Below, piece by piece: positions 1 to 6,977 of a stretch of DNA of 14,264 nt (positions are counted from its first letter, which is position 1; each line of letters starts with the position of its first letter). This DNA comes from Sedimenticola sp. (lineage in GTDB: Bacteria; Pseudomonadota; Gammaproteobacteria; Chromatiales; Chromatiaceae). The stretch is taken from positions 1 through 14,264 of the forward strand of contig JAUXBK010000040.1 of assembly GCA_030619405.1 (NCBI GenBank). The letters are read 5' to 3'. The position numbers and the translations under genes were made by a program. The notes under the pieces were generated by a model. It was not told the DNA's origin. It saw only the letters and a program-made list of their open reading frames with translations, and made no database searches.

Positions 1-997
1 CGACGGCTGCTTTCTCGAGCGGGCGGATTTTTCTTGAGTAATCTTTCCCGCTGTCGTCGTCCTGCACATAGGGGTTGATATGGAGCAGTCGCCGAGTCTC
101 CTCGAAGCTGAGACCATTGTCGATATAGCCGTCGTCGTACAGCATCTCGTCCGAATAGCCGGTGGCCAGCCGTCTGTAGTCGAAAGGGTTTTCGGGCGGA
201 GATAATTTCTGGAAATCCGCTGCCAGGCTGGTAAAGCAGTTCTGGGTCAGGGCGTTGTAGAACTCCGGTTGCCGGTTGATGGCGTTTACCCGTTCGACGA
301 CGATATCGAACATCTTGCGTACGTACTCTTTGTCGATCTTGAGTGGGTAGAGGTAGACCTCTTCCATGCGGAAATTGGTGCGCAATCGCAGCAGATCCCG
401 CTCGTCGGCGAGAATGTAGATCAATTCGTACTGTTTGAAGAAGCCCCTGATATTGGTCTGAAGCTCCCCTGCCTCCAGCCGGGTCTCCACCGATACCGCA
501 AGATGGTCCCCGTTGGCAAAGCCGAAGCTAAGGATAGTATGGGCGATAGCGCGGTTCCCGTCCCAGTAGGAGAGTATATAGTCCACGCTTTCGAGTTGGT
601 TCAGGTCATAGGATTTGTCATAGTAATCCGGCGTGTACTCATTTTCCGATGTGTAGTCGAAGTTCCGAACGTTGTAGACATGGGCTGTATTGCCATCGAT
701 GACGACTGAGGGGAGTCGGGCAAAGTTCTGCTCCCAGATGCGATCGTGGGAGGGCTTGATCTGGCCCCAGCCGATCAGCACACCAACACAGGCCAGCAGC
801 GTGATACGCTCGGTACGCCTGCGGTCGGGCAGCAGCAACAGCGCCAGTGGTACAGCCGCAGCAAACAAGGCAGCGGCGATCAGTGAGGAGTATTGCCCTG
901 GCAGGGGGGAGAAGTAGATCGCCAGCACGCACCAGGCCCAGAACAGGGCCAGAGCGATCCAGAAGAGTGTCTTCAGCAGTATCTTGGCAAAGTGCAT
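1..997 (-). CDS. DUF4105 (Lnb N-terminal-like) membrane protein, C-terminus beyond the window
   Basis: The reading frame opens with ATG at 997 and stays open to base 1, giving 332 residues without a stop, so the C-terminus is missing. Three hydrophobic segments lie at about residues 7-30, 37-56 and 64-78, followed by a long polar domain. That domain has the hallmarks I associate with DUF4105: AHTILSFGF around H153, then GFFKQYELIYILADERDLL, LRTNFR, VYLYPLKI and FYNALTQNCFTSL with C254. In the family the conserved His and Cys are the likely catalytic pair. The related domain of the lipoprotein transacylase Lnb acts outside the membrane, and a non-cytoplasmic location is inferred here. Start is 8 bases after dsrS, suggesting co-transcription. 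Substrate is unknown; a role in lipoprotein acylation or proteolysis is only a possibility. Family assignment is confident, link to sulfur oxidation is not. Confidence 0.82.
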   Translation of the reverse strand, partial: MHFAKILLKTLFWIALALFWAWCVLAIYFSPLPGQYSSLIAAALFAAAVPLALLLLPDRRRTERITLLACVGVLIGWGQIKPSHDRIWEQNFARLPSVVIDGNTAHVYNVRNFDYTSENEYTPDYYDKSYDLNQLESVDYILSYWDGNRAIAHTILSFGFANGDHLAVSVETRLEAGELQTNIRGFFKQYELIYILADERDLLRLRTNFRMEEVYLYPLKIDKEYVRKMFDIVVERVNAINRQPEFYNALTQNCFTSLAADFQKLSPPENPFDYRRLATGYSDEMLYDDGYIDNGLSFEETRRLLHINPYVQDDDSGKDYSRKIRPLEKAAV

Positions 998-1005
998 GCT
1001 ACGCT

Positions 1006-2124
1006 TCACTCTTTGGCTCTCGTCAGAATGTCGAACTCTCTCCGCAGCTGGGTCATCACCGGCTCCAGTTTGCGGCGCATCAGGCTGCCCATGGCGTCGC
1101 TGCTTTTGAGTACCGGGCGCAGGATGCCGTAGCCGATGCCAGAGAGGATTCGTATGCTTCTGACCTCGGGGAGCAGCTCCGGGGCAATGGCCAGGAGTTC
1201 CGGCACCTCTGCTGAGGTACTTACGAAGATGTCCGCCTCCTGCCGCAACTGCGCCAGGGTCTGATCTGGATTCCCTTCCGGCCTGATCGACCCGGCATAG
1301 TCGCAGATCACATCCAGTGTGGTGTTGACCACCTCCTGGGTGGGCGGCTTCTGCAGAATGTGAGCACAGGCCGCGATGAATGTCTGACCACTGCCCGACA
1401 GAAACCGCAGGCAGAGGGCAGCCACCCTGTTGCCGGCACCTGCCAGGCCGGTCAGGCGCTGGTTCAACGCCTGAAAATCTATACGGCCAGGCAGTCGCTC
1501 CGGTAAATCATCCGGAATGGCCGCGATGAACCCCACCAGATAAGGGGTCTTGCGTGCCGCCTTCTTCCACAGCCCTAAACGGGTCTCCTCATCCAGCAGT
1601 CCAGGTTGCAGGGCGACACAGACCGACTCCATCATCGCTTCCGGTTCGGTTTCGAACGGCAGATAGTCGATCAGGTAACGTGCCATCTGCTGCCCCGTCC
1701 CGCTCCCTGCCACCGCCCGGGTCTGCAGCATACGCCGGGCATTCTCTGCCTCCTCCGCGGCCCACCAGGCGCGCCTGGCCAGCTCTGCGGTCAGACCCTC
1801 GGCACAGACCACTGCGAATACGGCGGTGGGGTCGCCCAACATCAGCAGCTGTTCCAGACTATCCTCCCGCATCTGTCCCATGCGGGTCCAGCGTTGCAGA
1901 TAGAGGGGGTATCCGCCGGGACTGCCGAGCGCCTGTTCCGAGAGAAAGGAGCGGACCTGCTTCAGGTACTTCTCGTCAAACCCGTCCGGATTGAGCTTGA
2001 TCGACACCTCTCCATCCCGGCGCAGCCCACAGAGGGTCATGCTGGATTCATTTATCCGGATGGCCAGCGGCTGGTTGGCGAGCAGGACGTTGAGACGCAG
2101 GGCGTCTTCGCTGGAGAGAGGCAT
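1006..2124 (-). CDS. dsrS: DsrS, conserved protein of unknown function
   Basis: This encodes 372 residues with no signal peptide and no membrane segment, so a soluble cytoplasmic protein is expected. I recognise no catalytic motif. It looks mostly helical, with scattered cysteines that do not form a cluster-binding pattern and a basic C-terminal stretch. The assignment to DsrS rests on its position after dsrN and dsrR and on a size near the roughly 41 kDa I remember for the Allochromatium vinosum protein. In that organism dsrS is reported to have an additional internal promoter; I did not find a convincing one here. ATG at 2124 is 3 bases after the PilZ stop, preceded by a weak AGGA, so translation probably depends on the upstream gene. 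The function is not established, and the name is inferred from context rather than from a diagnostic motif. Confidence 0.72.
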   Translation of the reverse strand: MPLSSEDALRLNVLLANQPLAIRINESSMTLCGLRRDGEVSIKLNPDGFDEKYLKQVRSFLSEQALGSPGGYPLYLQRWTRMGQMREDSLEQLLMLGDPTAVFAVVCAEGLTAELARRAWWAAEEAENARRMLQTRAVAGSGTGQQMARYLIDYLPFETEPEAMMESVCVALQPGLLDEETRLGLWKKAARKTPYLVGFIAAIPDDLPERLPGRIDFQALNQRLTGLAGAGNRVAALCLRFLSGSGQTFIAACAHILQKPPTQEVVNTTLDVICDYAGSIRPEGNPDQTLAQLRQEADIFVSTSAEVPELLAIAPELLPEVRSIRILSGIGYGILRPVLKSSDAMGSLMRRKLEPVMTQLRREFDILTRAKE

Positions 2125-2127
2125 ATC

Positions 2128-2424
2128 CTATTCGAGAAATCTCAGGCCTACGCCACTGGGCGCCAGGCGAACCACCTCCATCCGTACCCAGGGCCGGTCA
2201 TCCATCTCATCCTGTACCTGACCATCCACCACCGTGCCTACCGGAAGCAGGGAGATATCCTCCAACACCAGGAAAACACCGCCATGGGAGATATCGCGGG
2301 TCTTCAGGGTCAGGGAACCGATGGCCGGGTGGGTGATCAGGATACGGCTGCACAGGGGAATTCGCGAGTGGCGGCGCTTCTCCGCCTGCCCGTCACCACC
2401 TCGATTTTCTGATCCGCCCCCCAT
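2128..2424 (-). CDS. Small PilZ-domain protein, predicted cyclic-di-GMP receptor
   Basis: This 98-residue protein is essentially a single PilZ domain. The N-terminal arginine motif RRHSR is at residues 17-21, giving RxxxR with R17 and R21. The second signature DISHGG at residues 44-49 gives DxSxxG with D44, S46 and G49. A beta-rich tail ends in GVGLRFLE, as is usual for the fold. Both ligand-contact motifs are intact, so cyclic-di-GMP binding is predicted. There is no attached output domain, membrane segment or signal peptide, so it would act by contacting a partner. Its ATG (2424-2422) overlaps the dsrR TGA in the form ATGA and there is no clear ribosome binding site, indicating translational coupling to dsrR. 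The canonical dsr order has no gene here. The domain call is strong; the partner is unknown. Confidence 0.88.
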   Translation of the reverse strand: MGGGSENRGGDGQAEKRRHSRIPLCSRILITHPAIGSLTLKTRDISHGGVFLVLEDISLLPVGTVVDGQVQDEMDDRPWVRMEVVRLAPSGVGLRFLE

Positions 2425-2738
2425 CAGGCGTCGGCCGGTGGGCTGTAGTTGGCATCCCTGGGGTTGATGAAGATAAAGCGCAATTCCCCACTGTCCAGCT
2501 CCGTATAATCCATCACTGTCTCATCCAGCAGGGGGATCTGCTCCGGGGAGATGAGCACTTCCACACCCTCGGTCGAAATGTGGAGATCCTCCTCCTTCGC
2601 ATCATCGAACCCCATCAGGTATTCGAAAGTGCCATCCTCTTTCTGGCGCACAGCCAATCGCAGAGGCATGCCTTCAGTGCCACCCTGCCGGGCTGCAGCC
2701 CGTATCTGTTCTGCTGCTGCTTCGGTTATCTTGAACAC
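2424..2738 (-). CDS. dsrR: DsrR, IscA-like (A-type carrier fold) protein lacking cysteines
   Basis: This is a 104-residue protein of the A-type iron-sulfur carrier family, beginning FKITEAAAEQI, the usual opening of IscA/ErpA/SufA proteins. The family binds clusters through three cysteines (C-Xn-CGC). This protein has no cysteine anywhere; the region where the C-terminal CGC would sit reads LDSGELRFIFINP. That absence is the known hallmark of DsrR from sulfur oxidizers, where it is thought not to carry clusters and has been linked to post-transcriptional control of the dsr genes. Translation appears to start at GTG (2738), 2 bases after the dsrN stop, with a G-rich stretch upstream. The gene ends inside the PilZ start codon. 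The assignment is firm from the sequence and its place after dsrN; the molecular role is not. Confidence 0.92.
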   Translation of the reverse strand: MFKITEAAAEQIRAAARQGGTEGMPLRLAVRQKEDGTFEYLMGFDDAKEEDLHISTEGVEVLISPEQIPLLDETVMDYTELDSGELRFIFINPRDANYSPPADA

Positions 2739-2740
2739 AA

Positions 2741-4123
2741 CTACGCCCCCGATTTACAACGCTCTACATGTCTGACGAAACGCTGGGTCCAGTGATTTCC
2801 ACCCACATCCCGCAGGTGAGTATAACTGGCCAGCAGGTTTTTATAGACGATCCCGTCATGCCGGCCATCGATACCGGTACCCCGCGTGACCTCATAGGCA
2901 AAGTCGAGGTCCCCTTCCAGGTTATCAAGCGACGAATAGTGAAACTCGTGGGCCGCGAAGTCACATCCCTGTCCCTCCAGCCGCGGCCAGGGACTCAACC
3001 CGGTCTCATGAAGACGGGCGTACCCCCTCCCCTGAGGACGGTCGTGCATCACTGCATCGCCAGGTATCGCACCTACCATTCTACAAGTTTTACCTTTCCA
3101 GGTCAGGCTGCGGGAGAGATACATCAGACCGCCACACTCAGCATAGACCGGACCATCATTCTCCACGAAATCCAGGATCTCGGACCGAAGTGTCCGGTTC
3201 GCCTCCAGTTCCGCCATCCCGATCTCAGGAAACCCGCCGCCAACTAACAAACCATCCACCTGCGGCAGATGGGAGTCCTCAAGGCTGTTGAAGGGCACCA
3301 GATCCGCCCCTGCCAGCTCCATTTTCCTGAGATCGTCCGGATAATAGAACCCGAATACCCGATCTCTGGGAAAGCCGATTCGAACCCGTTTCGGAATTAT
3401 CTTCTGCACCACCGTTGCGGCCATCGATGATATCAGCGGTGGTGCTTCCATGGCGATCTCGATCACCCGCTCCAGATCCACTTGGGAGGCGACGGCATCC
3501 CGCAGGGAGTGGATCTTCACCCGGGCCTGCTCCGCCTCGTTGCTGGGCATCAGCCCCAGGTGGCGTTCATCGATGACCAGATCCGGCGACAGCTGTACCG
3601 CCCCAATCACCGACAGGTCCGTGTAGTGTTCGATCACTCTTCGCAGTTTTCCTTCATGCCGGGAACCACCCACCTTGTTCAGTATCACCCCGGCGATCCG
3701 TATCCCCGGATCGAAGGCCTGGTAGCCTAGAATCAGGGGCGCGATGCCCCGGGTCATTCCCCGGGCATCGATCACCAGCACCACCGGTGCGTCGAGCAGT
3801 GCGGCCAGCGCCGCGTTGCTGTTGCTGCCATCCAGATCCAGGCCATCGTAGAGCCCCTTGTTACCCTCGATCACGCCGATATCCGCCCCCTGCATGGCCG
3901 TCTGAAATGCCTGCTCGATCTCCTGGCGGGGGGTGGTGAAGAAGTCGAGATTGAGGCAGGCGCGGCCACTGGCGGAGGAGAGCCAGAGCGGGTCGATATA
4001 GTCCGGCCCTTTTTTGAAGGTCTGGACCTCGAGCCCGCGATGGCTGAGCGCCGCAGTCAATCCCACCGAGAGGGTGGTCTTTCCAGAAGACTTGTGGGCG
4101 GCGGAGATGAAGAAATAGGGCAT
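2741..4123 (-). CDS. dsrN: DsrN, siroheme amidase (CobB/CbiA-type glutamine amidotransferase)
   Basis: This 460-residue protein resembles cobyrinic acid a,c-diamide synthase. The N-terminal ATP-binding half has a P-loop-like SSGKTT at residues 12-17 and KKGPDYIDP at about 37-45. The C-terminal class I glutamine amidotransferase half has the nucleophile C330 in YAECGGLMYLS and H395 in EFHYS. In sulfur oxidizers DsrN is understood to amidate siroheme to the siro(heme)amide used by DsrAB, with glutamine and ATP as co-substrates, in the cytoplasm. No cobalamin genes are nearby, and the dsr context favours this role over cobyrinate amidation. An in-frame TGA lies one codon before the ATG at 4123, so the N-terminus cannot be longer in this frame. 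No good ribosome binding site is visible. It heads the dsrN-R-PilZ-S block, separated from dsrP by a terminator and a REP-like doublet. Confidence 0.93.
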   Translation of the reverse strand: MPYFFISAAHKSSGKTTLSVGLTAALSHRGLEVQTFKKGPDYIDPLWLSSASGRACLNLDFFTTPRQEIEQAFQTAMQGADIGVIEGNKGLYDGLDLDGSNSNAALAALLDAPVVLVIDARGMTRGIAPLILGYQAFDPGIRIAGVILNKVGGSRHEGKLRRVIEHYTDLSVIGAVQLSPDLVIDERHLGLMPSNEAEQARVKIHSLRDAVASQVDLERVIEIAMEAPPLISSMAATVVQKIIPKRVRIGFPRDRVFGFYYPDDLRKMELAGADLVPFNSLEDSHLPQVDGLLVGGGFPEIGMAELEANRTLRSEILDFVENDGPVYAECGGLMYLSRSLTWKGKTCRMVGAIPGDAVMHDRPQGRGYARLHETGLSPWPRLEGQGCDFAAHEFHYSSLDNLEGDLDFAYEVTRGTGIDGRHDGIVYKNLLASYTHLRDVGGNHWTQRFVRHVERCKSGA

Positions 4124-4175
4124 GCGTCAGAAGTCGGAATGAGATTGCCTGGTTTCCATGCTCCGCGACAGTCCC

Positions 4176-4260
4176 GTAGGGCGCAATAGTGGAGCGTATT
4201 GCGCCGCTGGTGGAGTGCGGCGGCTGGGCGGTGCAATACGCAACGCTATTGGCACCCTGC
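4176..4260. repeat. Two inverted REP-like hairpins (REPIN/BIME-like doublet)
   Basis: The first unit begins with GTAG (4176-4179), followed by a perfect 9-base-pair stem, GGCGCAATA (4180-4188) with TATTGCGCC (4197-4205), around an 8-base loop. The second unit is in the opposite orientation: GGTGCAATA (4230-4238) pairs with TATTGGCACC (4247-4256) with one bulged base. It is followed by CTGC, which reads GCAG on the other strand and matches the GTAG foot with one change. The two units are related by inversion, so the whole segment is also a large imperfect palindrome. A GTAG/GGAG foot plus hairpin is typical of REP sequences mobilised by RAYT transposases. No RAYT gene is in the window. Repetition elsewhere in the genome is inferred. 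Confidence 0.72.
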
Positions 4261-4374
4261 AATCGAGCATATCTTTAATTCCCGCACACTCTCAGAACGT
4301 GGGAGCCATTCCAATCCTACCACGCTGCCTCCCGAATCCTGACTTCTGCCTTCCGTTCTCTGTCTTCTGAATCG

Positions 4375-4405
4375 AAAAAACCACCGCCCGTTTCCAGGCG
4401 ATGGT
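4375..4405 (-). terminator. Rho-independent terminator after dsrP
   Basis: Read on the minus strand, ACCATCGCC (4405-4397) pairs with GGCGGTGGT (4388-4380), a 9-pair stem with one G-U wobble and an 8-base loop. A run of Ts (4379-4375) follows directly, and an A-rich AAAAG precedes the stem. The stem begins 32 bases after the dsrP stop. The plus-strand reading has a C-A mismatch in the stem, so minus-strand use is favoured. Confidence 0.85.
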
Positions 4406-4437
4406 CTTTTCAGCTCCAGATGCTCTGCCCAATCAGC

Positions 4438-5640
4438 TCAGGCGCACTCGTCCTCCGGGTCCTCCAGGCTTTCCGGCAGCACTTTCAACATACGGGAGCC
4501 GATGGCGACCAGAGCCATGGCGACCGCTATGCCACCGATACCCAGCATCGCTTCCGGCAGCGTGGGCACATAGCTGGCCACCACACCGTCATAGAAACTG
4601 CTCTCCAGTACCTCCTTGCCCGGGAACAGGGACATGGGATAGGCCTGGCCGCCGATGACGATCACATAGACCTGAAAAAAGCCACCGATGAGCACCAGCA
4701 CCGAAGCGACGGATATGACGAATCGGGACTTGGAGAAGGCGGGGGAGTAGATCAGGAACAGCGGAATGATACTGCCGATCAGGATCTGGCCCAGCCAGAA
4801 CATCACCGGATAGATACCGCCGTTCAGCAACACGAATGCCTCTACCCCATGTTTGGCGGTGATATAGAGGTTGGTCAGATGATAGACCAGGGTGAAGTAG
4901 AGCACCGCGCCGATGAAGACACCCAGCAGATTCTTCAGTTTGGTCAGCCGCAGCTCACCCAGCTGCCGCCCGGCCCACCAGTAGGCGGAGATCAGCGCGA
5001 GGATGAAAAACGCCAGCCCGAAACTGAAGGACATGATGATGAACATGGGCGCCAGTATGGCGGTGTCATAGGCCTCTCTGGCGACCAGAAACCCGAAGAT
5101 GGAGCCGGTACCGGTGGTCAGCGCGAGACGCCAGAAGAATGCGGCGAAACCCACCATCTTGTAATGCTTGTTGACCGTGCGGTCGATCATGGTCCAGATA
5201 TAGACCCCGACGATGGCGAAGAAGCCGGTGTAGAGGAGTATGTTCCAGGCAAAGATCGATTTGAAATTATACTTGGTCATGGCCACGATAAGCCGGTCGG
5301 GCCGCCCCAGATCCAGCAGCAGAACGACCAGGCCACCGGCCAGCAGGCCGATCGCCAGCAGCGCGGAGAAGCGTCCCAGCGGCTTGTACATCGGCCCCCC
5401 GAAGACCGAGCCGATAGAGGCTACATTGAGGGCGCCTGACGCGGCCACGATCAGAAAGATCGCAAACACGTGGGGCAGTCCCCACACCACCTGATTGCTC
5501 ATCCCCGTGACCCAGTGCCCGTGGTGCTCCATATAGTAGGCAGAACCAAGACCCAACGCGATGATGAACGCGAGCAGTGCCAGCCCGCCCCAGTATCTGG
5601 GAGATGAGCACCAAAGCTCACTGTAGTGCAACTTTTTCAT
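4438..5640 (-). CDS. dsrP: DsrP, NrfD/PsrC-type integral membrane quinone-interacting subunit
   Basis: This is a 400-residue, very hydrophobic protein with about ten membrane helices and a short charged C-terminus rich in Asp/Glu. It belongs to the NrfD/PsrC family. In the DsrMKJOP complex it links the periplasmic iron-sulfur subunit DsrO to the quinone pool in the inner membrane. No cofactor-binding motif is expected beyond the quinone pocket. ATG at 5640 follows the dsrO stop by 19 bases, with GGAGG 10 bases upstream. It is the last gene of the main dsr transcript, as a strong terminator follows its stop by 32 bases. The call rests on the hydrophobic pattern together with position directly after dsrO. 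Confidence 0.95.
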   Translation of the reverse strand: MKKLHYSELWCSSPRYWGGLALLAFIIALGLGSAYYMEHHGHWVTGMSNQVVWGLPHVFAIFLIVAASGALNVASIGSVFGGPMYKPLGRFSALLAIGLLAGGLVVLLLDLGRPDRLIVAMTKYNFKSIFAWNILLYTGFFAIVGVYIWTMIDRTVNKHYKMVGFAAFFWRLALTTGTGSIFGFLVAREAYDTAILAPMFIIMSFSFGLAFFILALISAYWWAGRQLGELRLTKLKNLLGVFIGAVLYFTLVYHLTNLYITAKHGVEAFVLLNGGIYPVMFWLGQILIGSIIPLFLIYSPAFSKSRFVISVASVLVLIGGFFQVYVIVIGGQAYPMSLFPGKEVLESSFYDGVVASYVPTLPEAMLGIGGIAVAMALVAIGSRMLKVLPESLEDPEDECA

Positions 5641-5659
5641 CTACTTCTGACCTCCCCGT

Positions 5660-6436
5660 TCACACGTCGATGTAGCGGACACCGGTGTTGAGTTTCAGTT
5701 CTGCACGGATCTGCCGGCTGTTATGCGTCTTGAACGCCCTGGTGATCTCACTCTCCGGGTCTTTCAGATCCCCAAACAGGATCGCCTTGTGGCCGGCCTT
5801 GTCACAGGCCTCCTGGCAGGCGGTGGTGGTGTTCCCCGCATCGATGCGCTGCACGCAGAAGTTGCACGACTCGACACAGCCTTTGCCGCGCGGCACGGCG
5901 ACCAGCTGATTTTCCACATTCTGGTGGATGAAGGAGCGTGCCTTGTAAGGGCAAGCCATCATGCAGTAACGGCAGCCGATGCAGATGTGGCGATCGACCA
6001 TGACGATACCATCGGCCCGTTTGAAAGATGCTCCCGTCGGGCAGACGTCGACACAGGGTGGGTATTCGCAGTGCTGGCACATCATCGGCAGCGTGGTGAC
6101 GACCTGGGTTGCCATGTCGCGCAGCTTTACTTTGCGGATCCACTGGGGGCGCTGAGCATTCCAGTCCGCATCCGAGGCGCCTTCCGGCCGCTGCACCAGA
6201 TCGATGCCGTTCTCCTTGTTGCAGGCATCGACGCAGGCTGTGCAGTCATCGGCACACTTGTTGGTGTCGATCAGCATTCCCCAGCGCACGGCGCTGGTGA
6301 CACCCCGGGTCTCGTTCGCCGCCCTGGCCACCGTGAGTAGAATGCCGGGAGCGACCGTCGCTGCGCCGGCAGCGAGCACCGTCTTGCCGATAAACTCGCG
6401 CCGCTTCATATCCAGCTGGTCATCGTGTTTGCCCAT
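5660..6436 (-). CDS. dsrO: DsrO, periplasmic Tat-exported ferredoxin-like iron-sulfur protein
   Basis: This 258-residue protein carries a twin-arginine signal, KRREFIGK with R12-R13, followed by a hydrophobic stretch ending near ARAANE. The mature part has four cysteine clusters of the polyferredoxin type: CADDCTACVDAC, CQHCEYPPCVDVC, CIGCRYCMMAC and CNFC...CQEAC, enough for several [4Fe-4S] centres. As part of DsrMKJOP it should carry electrons in the periplasm between the haem protein DsrJ and membrane subunit DsrP. An upstream GTG at 6442 is possible, but GGAG (6448-6445) lies 8 bases from the ATG at 6436 and only 2 from the GTG, so I chose the ATG. The start lies 2 bases after the dsrJ stop. 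Confidence 0.95.
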   Translation of the reverse strand: MGKHDDQLDMKRREFIGKTVLAAGAATVAPGILLTVARAANETRGVTSAVRWGMLIDTNKCADDCTACVDACNKENGIDLVQRPEGASDADWNAQRPQWIRKVKLRDMATQVVTTLPMMCQHCEYPPCVDVCPTGASFKRADGIVMVDRHICIGCRYCMMACPYKARSFIHQNVENQLVAVPRGKGCVESCNFCVQRIDAGNTTTACQEACDKAGHKAILFGDLKDPESEITRAFKTHNSRQIRAELKLNTGVRYIDV

Positions 6437-6438
6437 GA

Positions 6439-6969
6439 TCACTTCTCCAGGGTCATGACGTGCAGGCGTCGCAACTCGTCTGCACTCAGTGTGAGCTGGC
6501 CTCCGCCACTCTGCAGCAGACCGAGCCGGTGAGGATTGCTTCCGGTCATGGCGCTGTCTCCCGACGCCCCCTGCTCCGCTGGTGTCTTCCTATGACACTG
6601 AAAACAGGGGAGGCTTACCGCCACATATTCATGGCAACTGTCACAGAACTGCCCCTTCCCATTGATTGGCAAATAGCCACCCTTGTCATCCTTCGCTGCA
6701 TGGCACTCCACGCAACTCGACAGGCCGAACTCAGTGTCACGAATCCCCTTGTAAACCACCTCTATCCGGTCATGCTTGAGATAATCCATGTGATTCCGAC
6801 GCATCTCCTCCGTCGGGGCCACACAGGCTTCCGAGGACGCCGCCTTGGATCCCGGGGTAACGACACCTACCGTCGCAGGCTCGCTCATTACACCCATGGA
6901 GAGGACTGCGAGCAGCCCTCCCGGGATCAGGCCAGTGATGATGCGTTTGATACCGGTTGAACTACGCAT
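6439..6969 (-). CDS. dsrJ: DsrJ, periplasmic trihaem cytochrome c
   Basis: This 176-residue protein has an N-terminal hydrophobic segment (about residues 9-29), which may be a signal peptide or an uncleaved anchor. Three CxxCH haem-binding motifs follow: CVECH (C86-H90), CDSCH (C109-H113) and CFQCH (C122-H126). A further cysteine, C49 in EACVAPTEE, matches the unusual cysteine axial ligand (Cys46) I recall for Allochromatium vinosum DsrJ. It is the haem subunit of DsrMKJOP and probably takes part in periplasmic sulfur-linked redox chemistry; its exact reaction is not known. Two ATG codons lie in tandem (6972 and 6969). AGGAG (6979-6975) overlaps the dsrL stop and is 2 bases from the first ATG and 5 from the second, so I chose the second. 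A longer reading into dsrL is not credible. Confidence 0.95.
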   Translation of the reverse strand: MRSSTGIKRIITGLIPGGLLAVLSMGVMSEPATVGVVTPGSKAASSEACVAPTEEMRRNHMDYLKHDRIEVVYKGIRDTEFGLSSCVECHAAKDDKGGYLPINGKGQFCDSCHEYVAVSLPCFQCHRKTPAEQGASGDSAMTGSNPHRLGLLQSGGGQLTLSADELRRLHVMTLEK

Positions 6970-6977
6970 CATAGCTC

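Larger units (their letters stand above)
4124..4437. other. Non-coding gap between dsrP and dsrN
   Basis: This is the only gap over 300 bases. I see no gene in it on either strand. From the dsrP side it contains a rho-independent terminator (4375-4405), a pyrimidine-rich stretch with repeated CTTCTG-like units (about 4340-4370), and a pair of inverted hairpins (4176-4260) that look like a REP doublet. The promoter of dsrN should lie here on the minus strand. I could not choose one with confidence: a possible -10 is near 4267-4275 but lacks a good -35 at the right distance. Confidence 0.8.

Noticed and set aside
2424..2738. DsrR as a functional Fe-S carrier (IscA)
   Set aside because: All three cluster-binding cysteines are absent; it is the cysteine-free DsrR type.
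4261..4330. A dsrN promoter with a -10 near 4267-4275
   Set aside because: An AT-rich hexamer is present on the minus strand, but no acceptable -35 stands 16-18 bases upstream, so I do not call it.
4420..5439. Plus-strand open frame (339 codons) opposite dsrP
   Set aside because: Its Gln/Asp/His-rich sequence is what the antisense of a hydrophobic membrane protein gives; dsrP is well supported.
6437..6442. GTG start for dsrO two codons upstream
   Set aside because: GGAG would be only 2 bases from the GTG, against 8 from the ATG at 6436.
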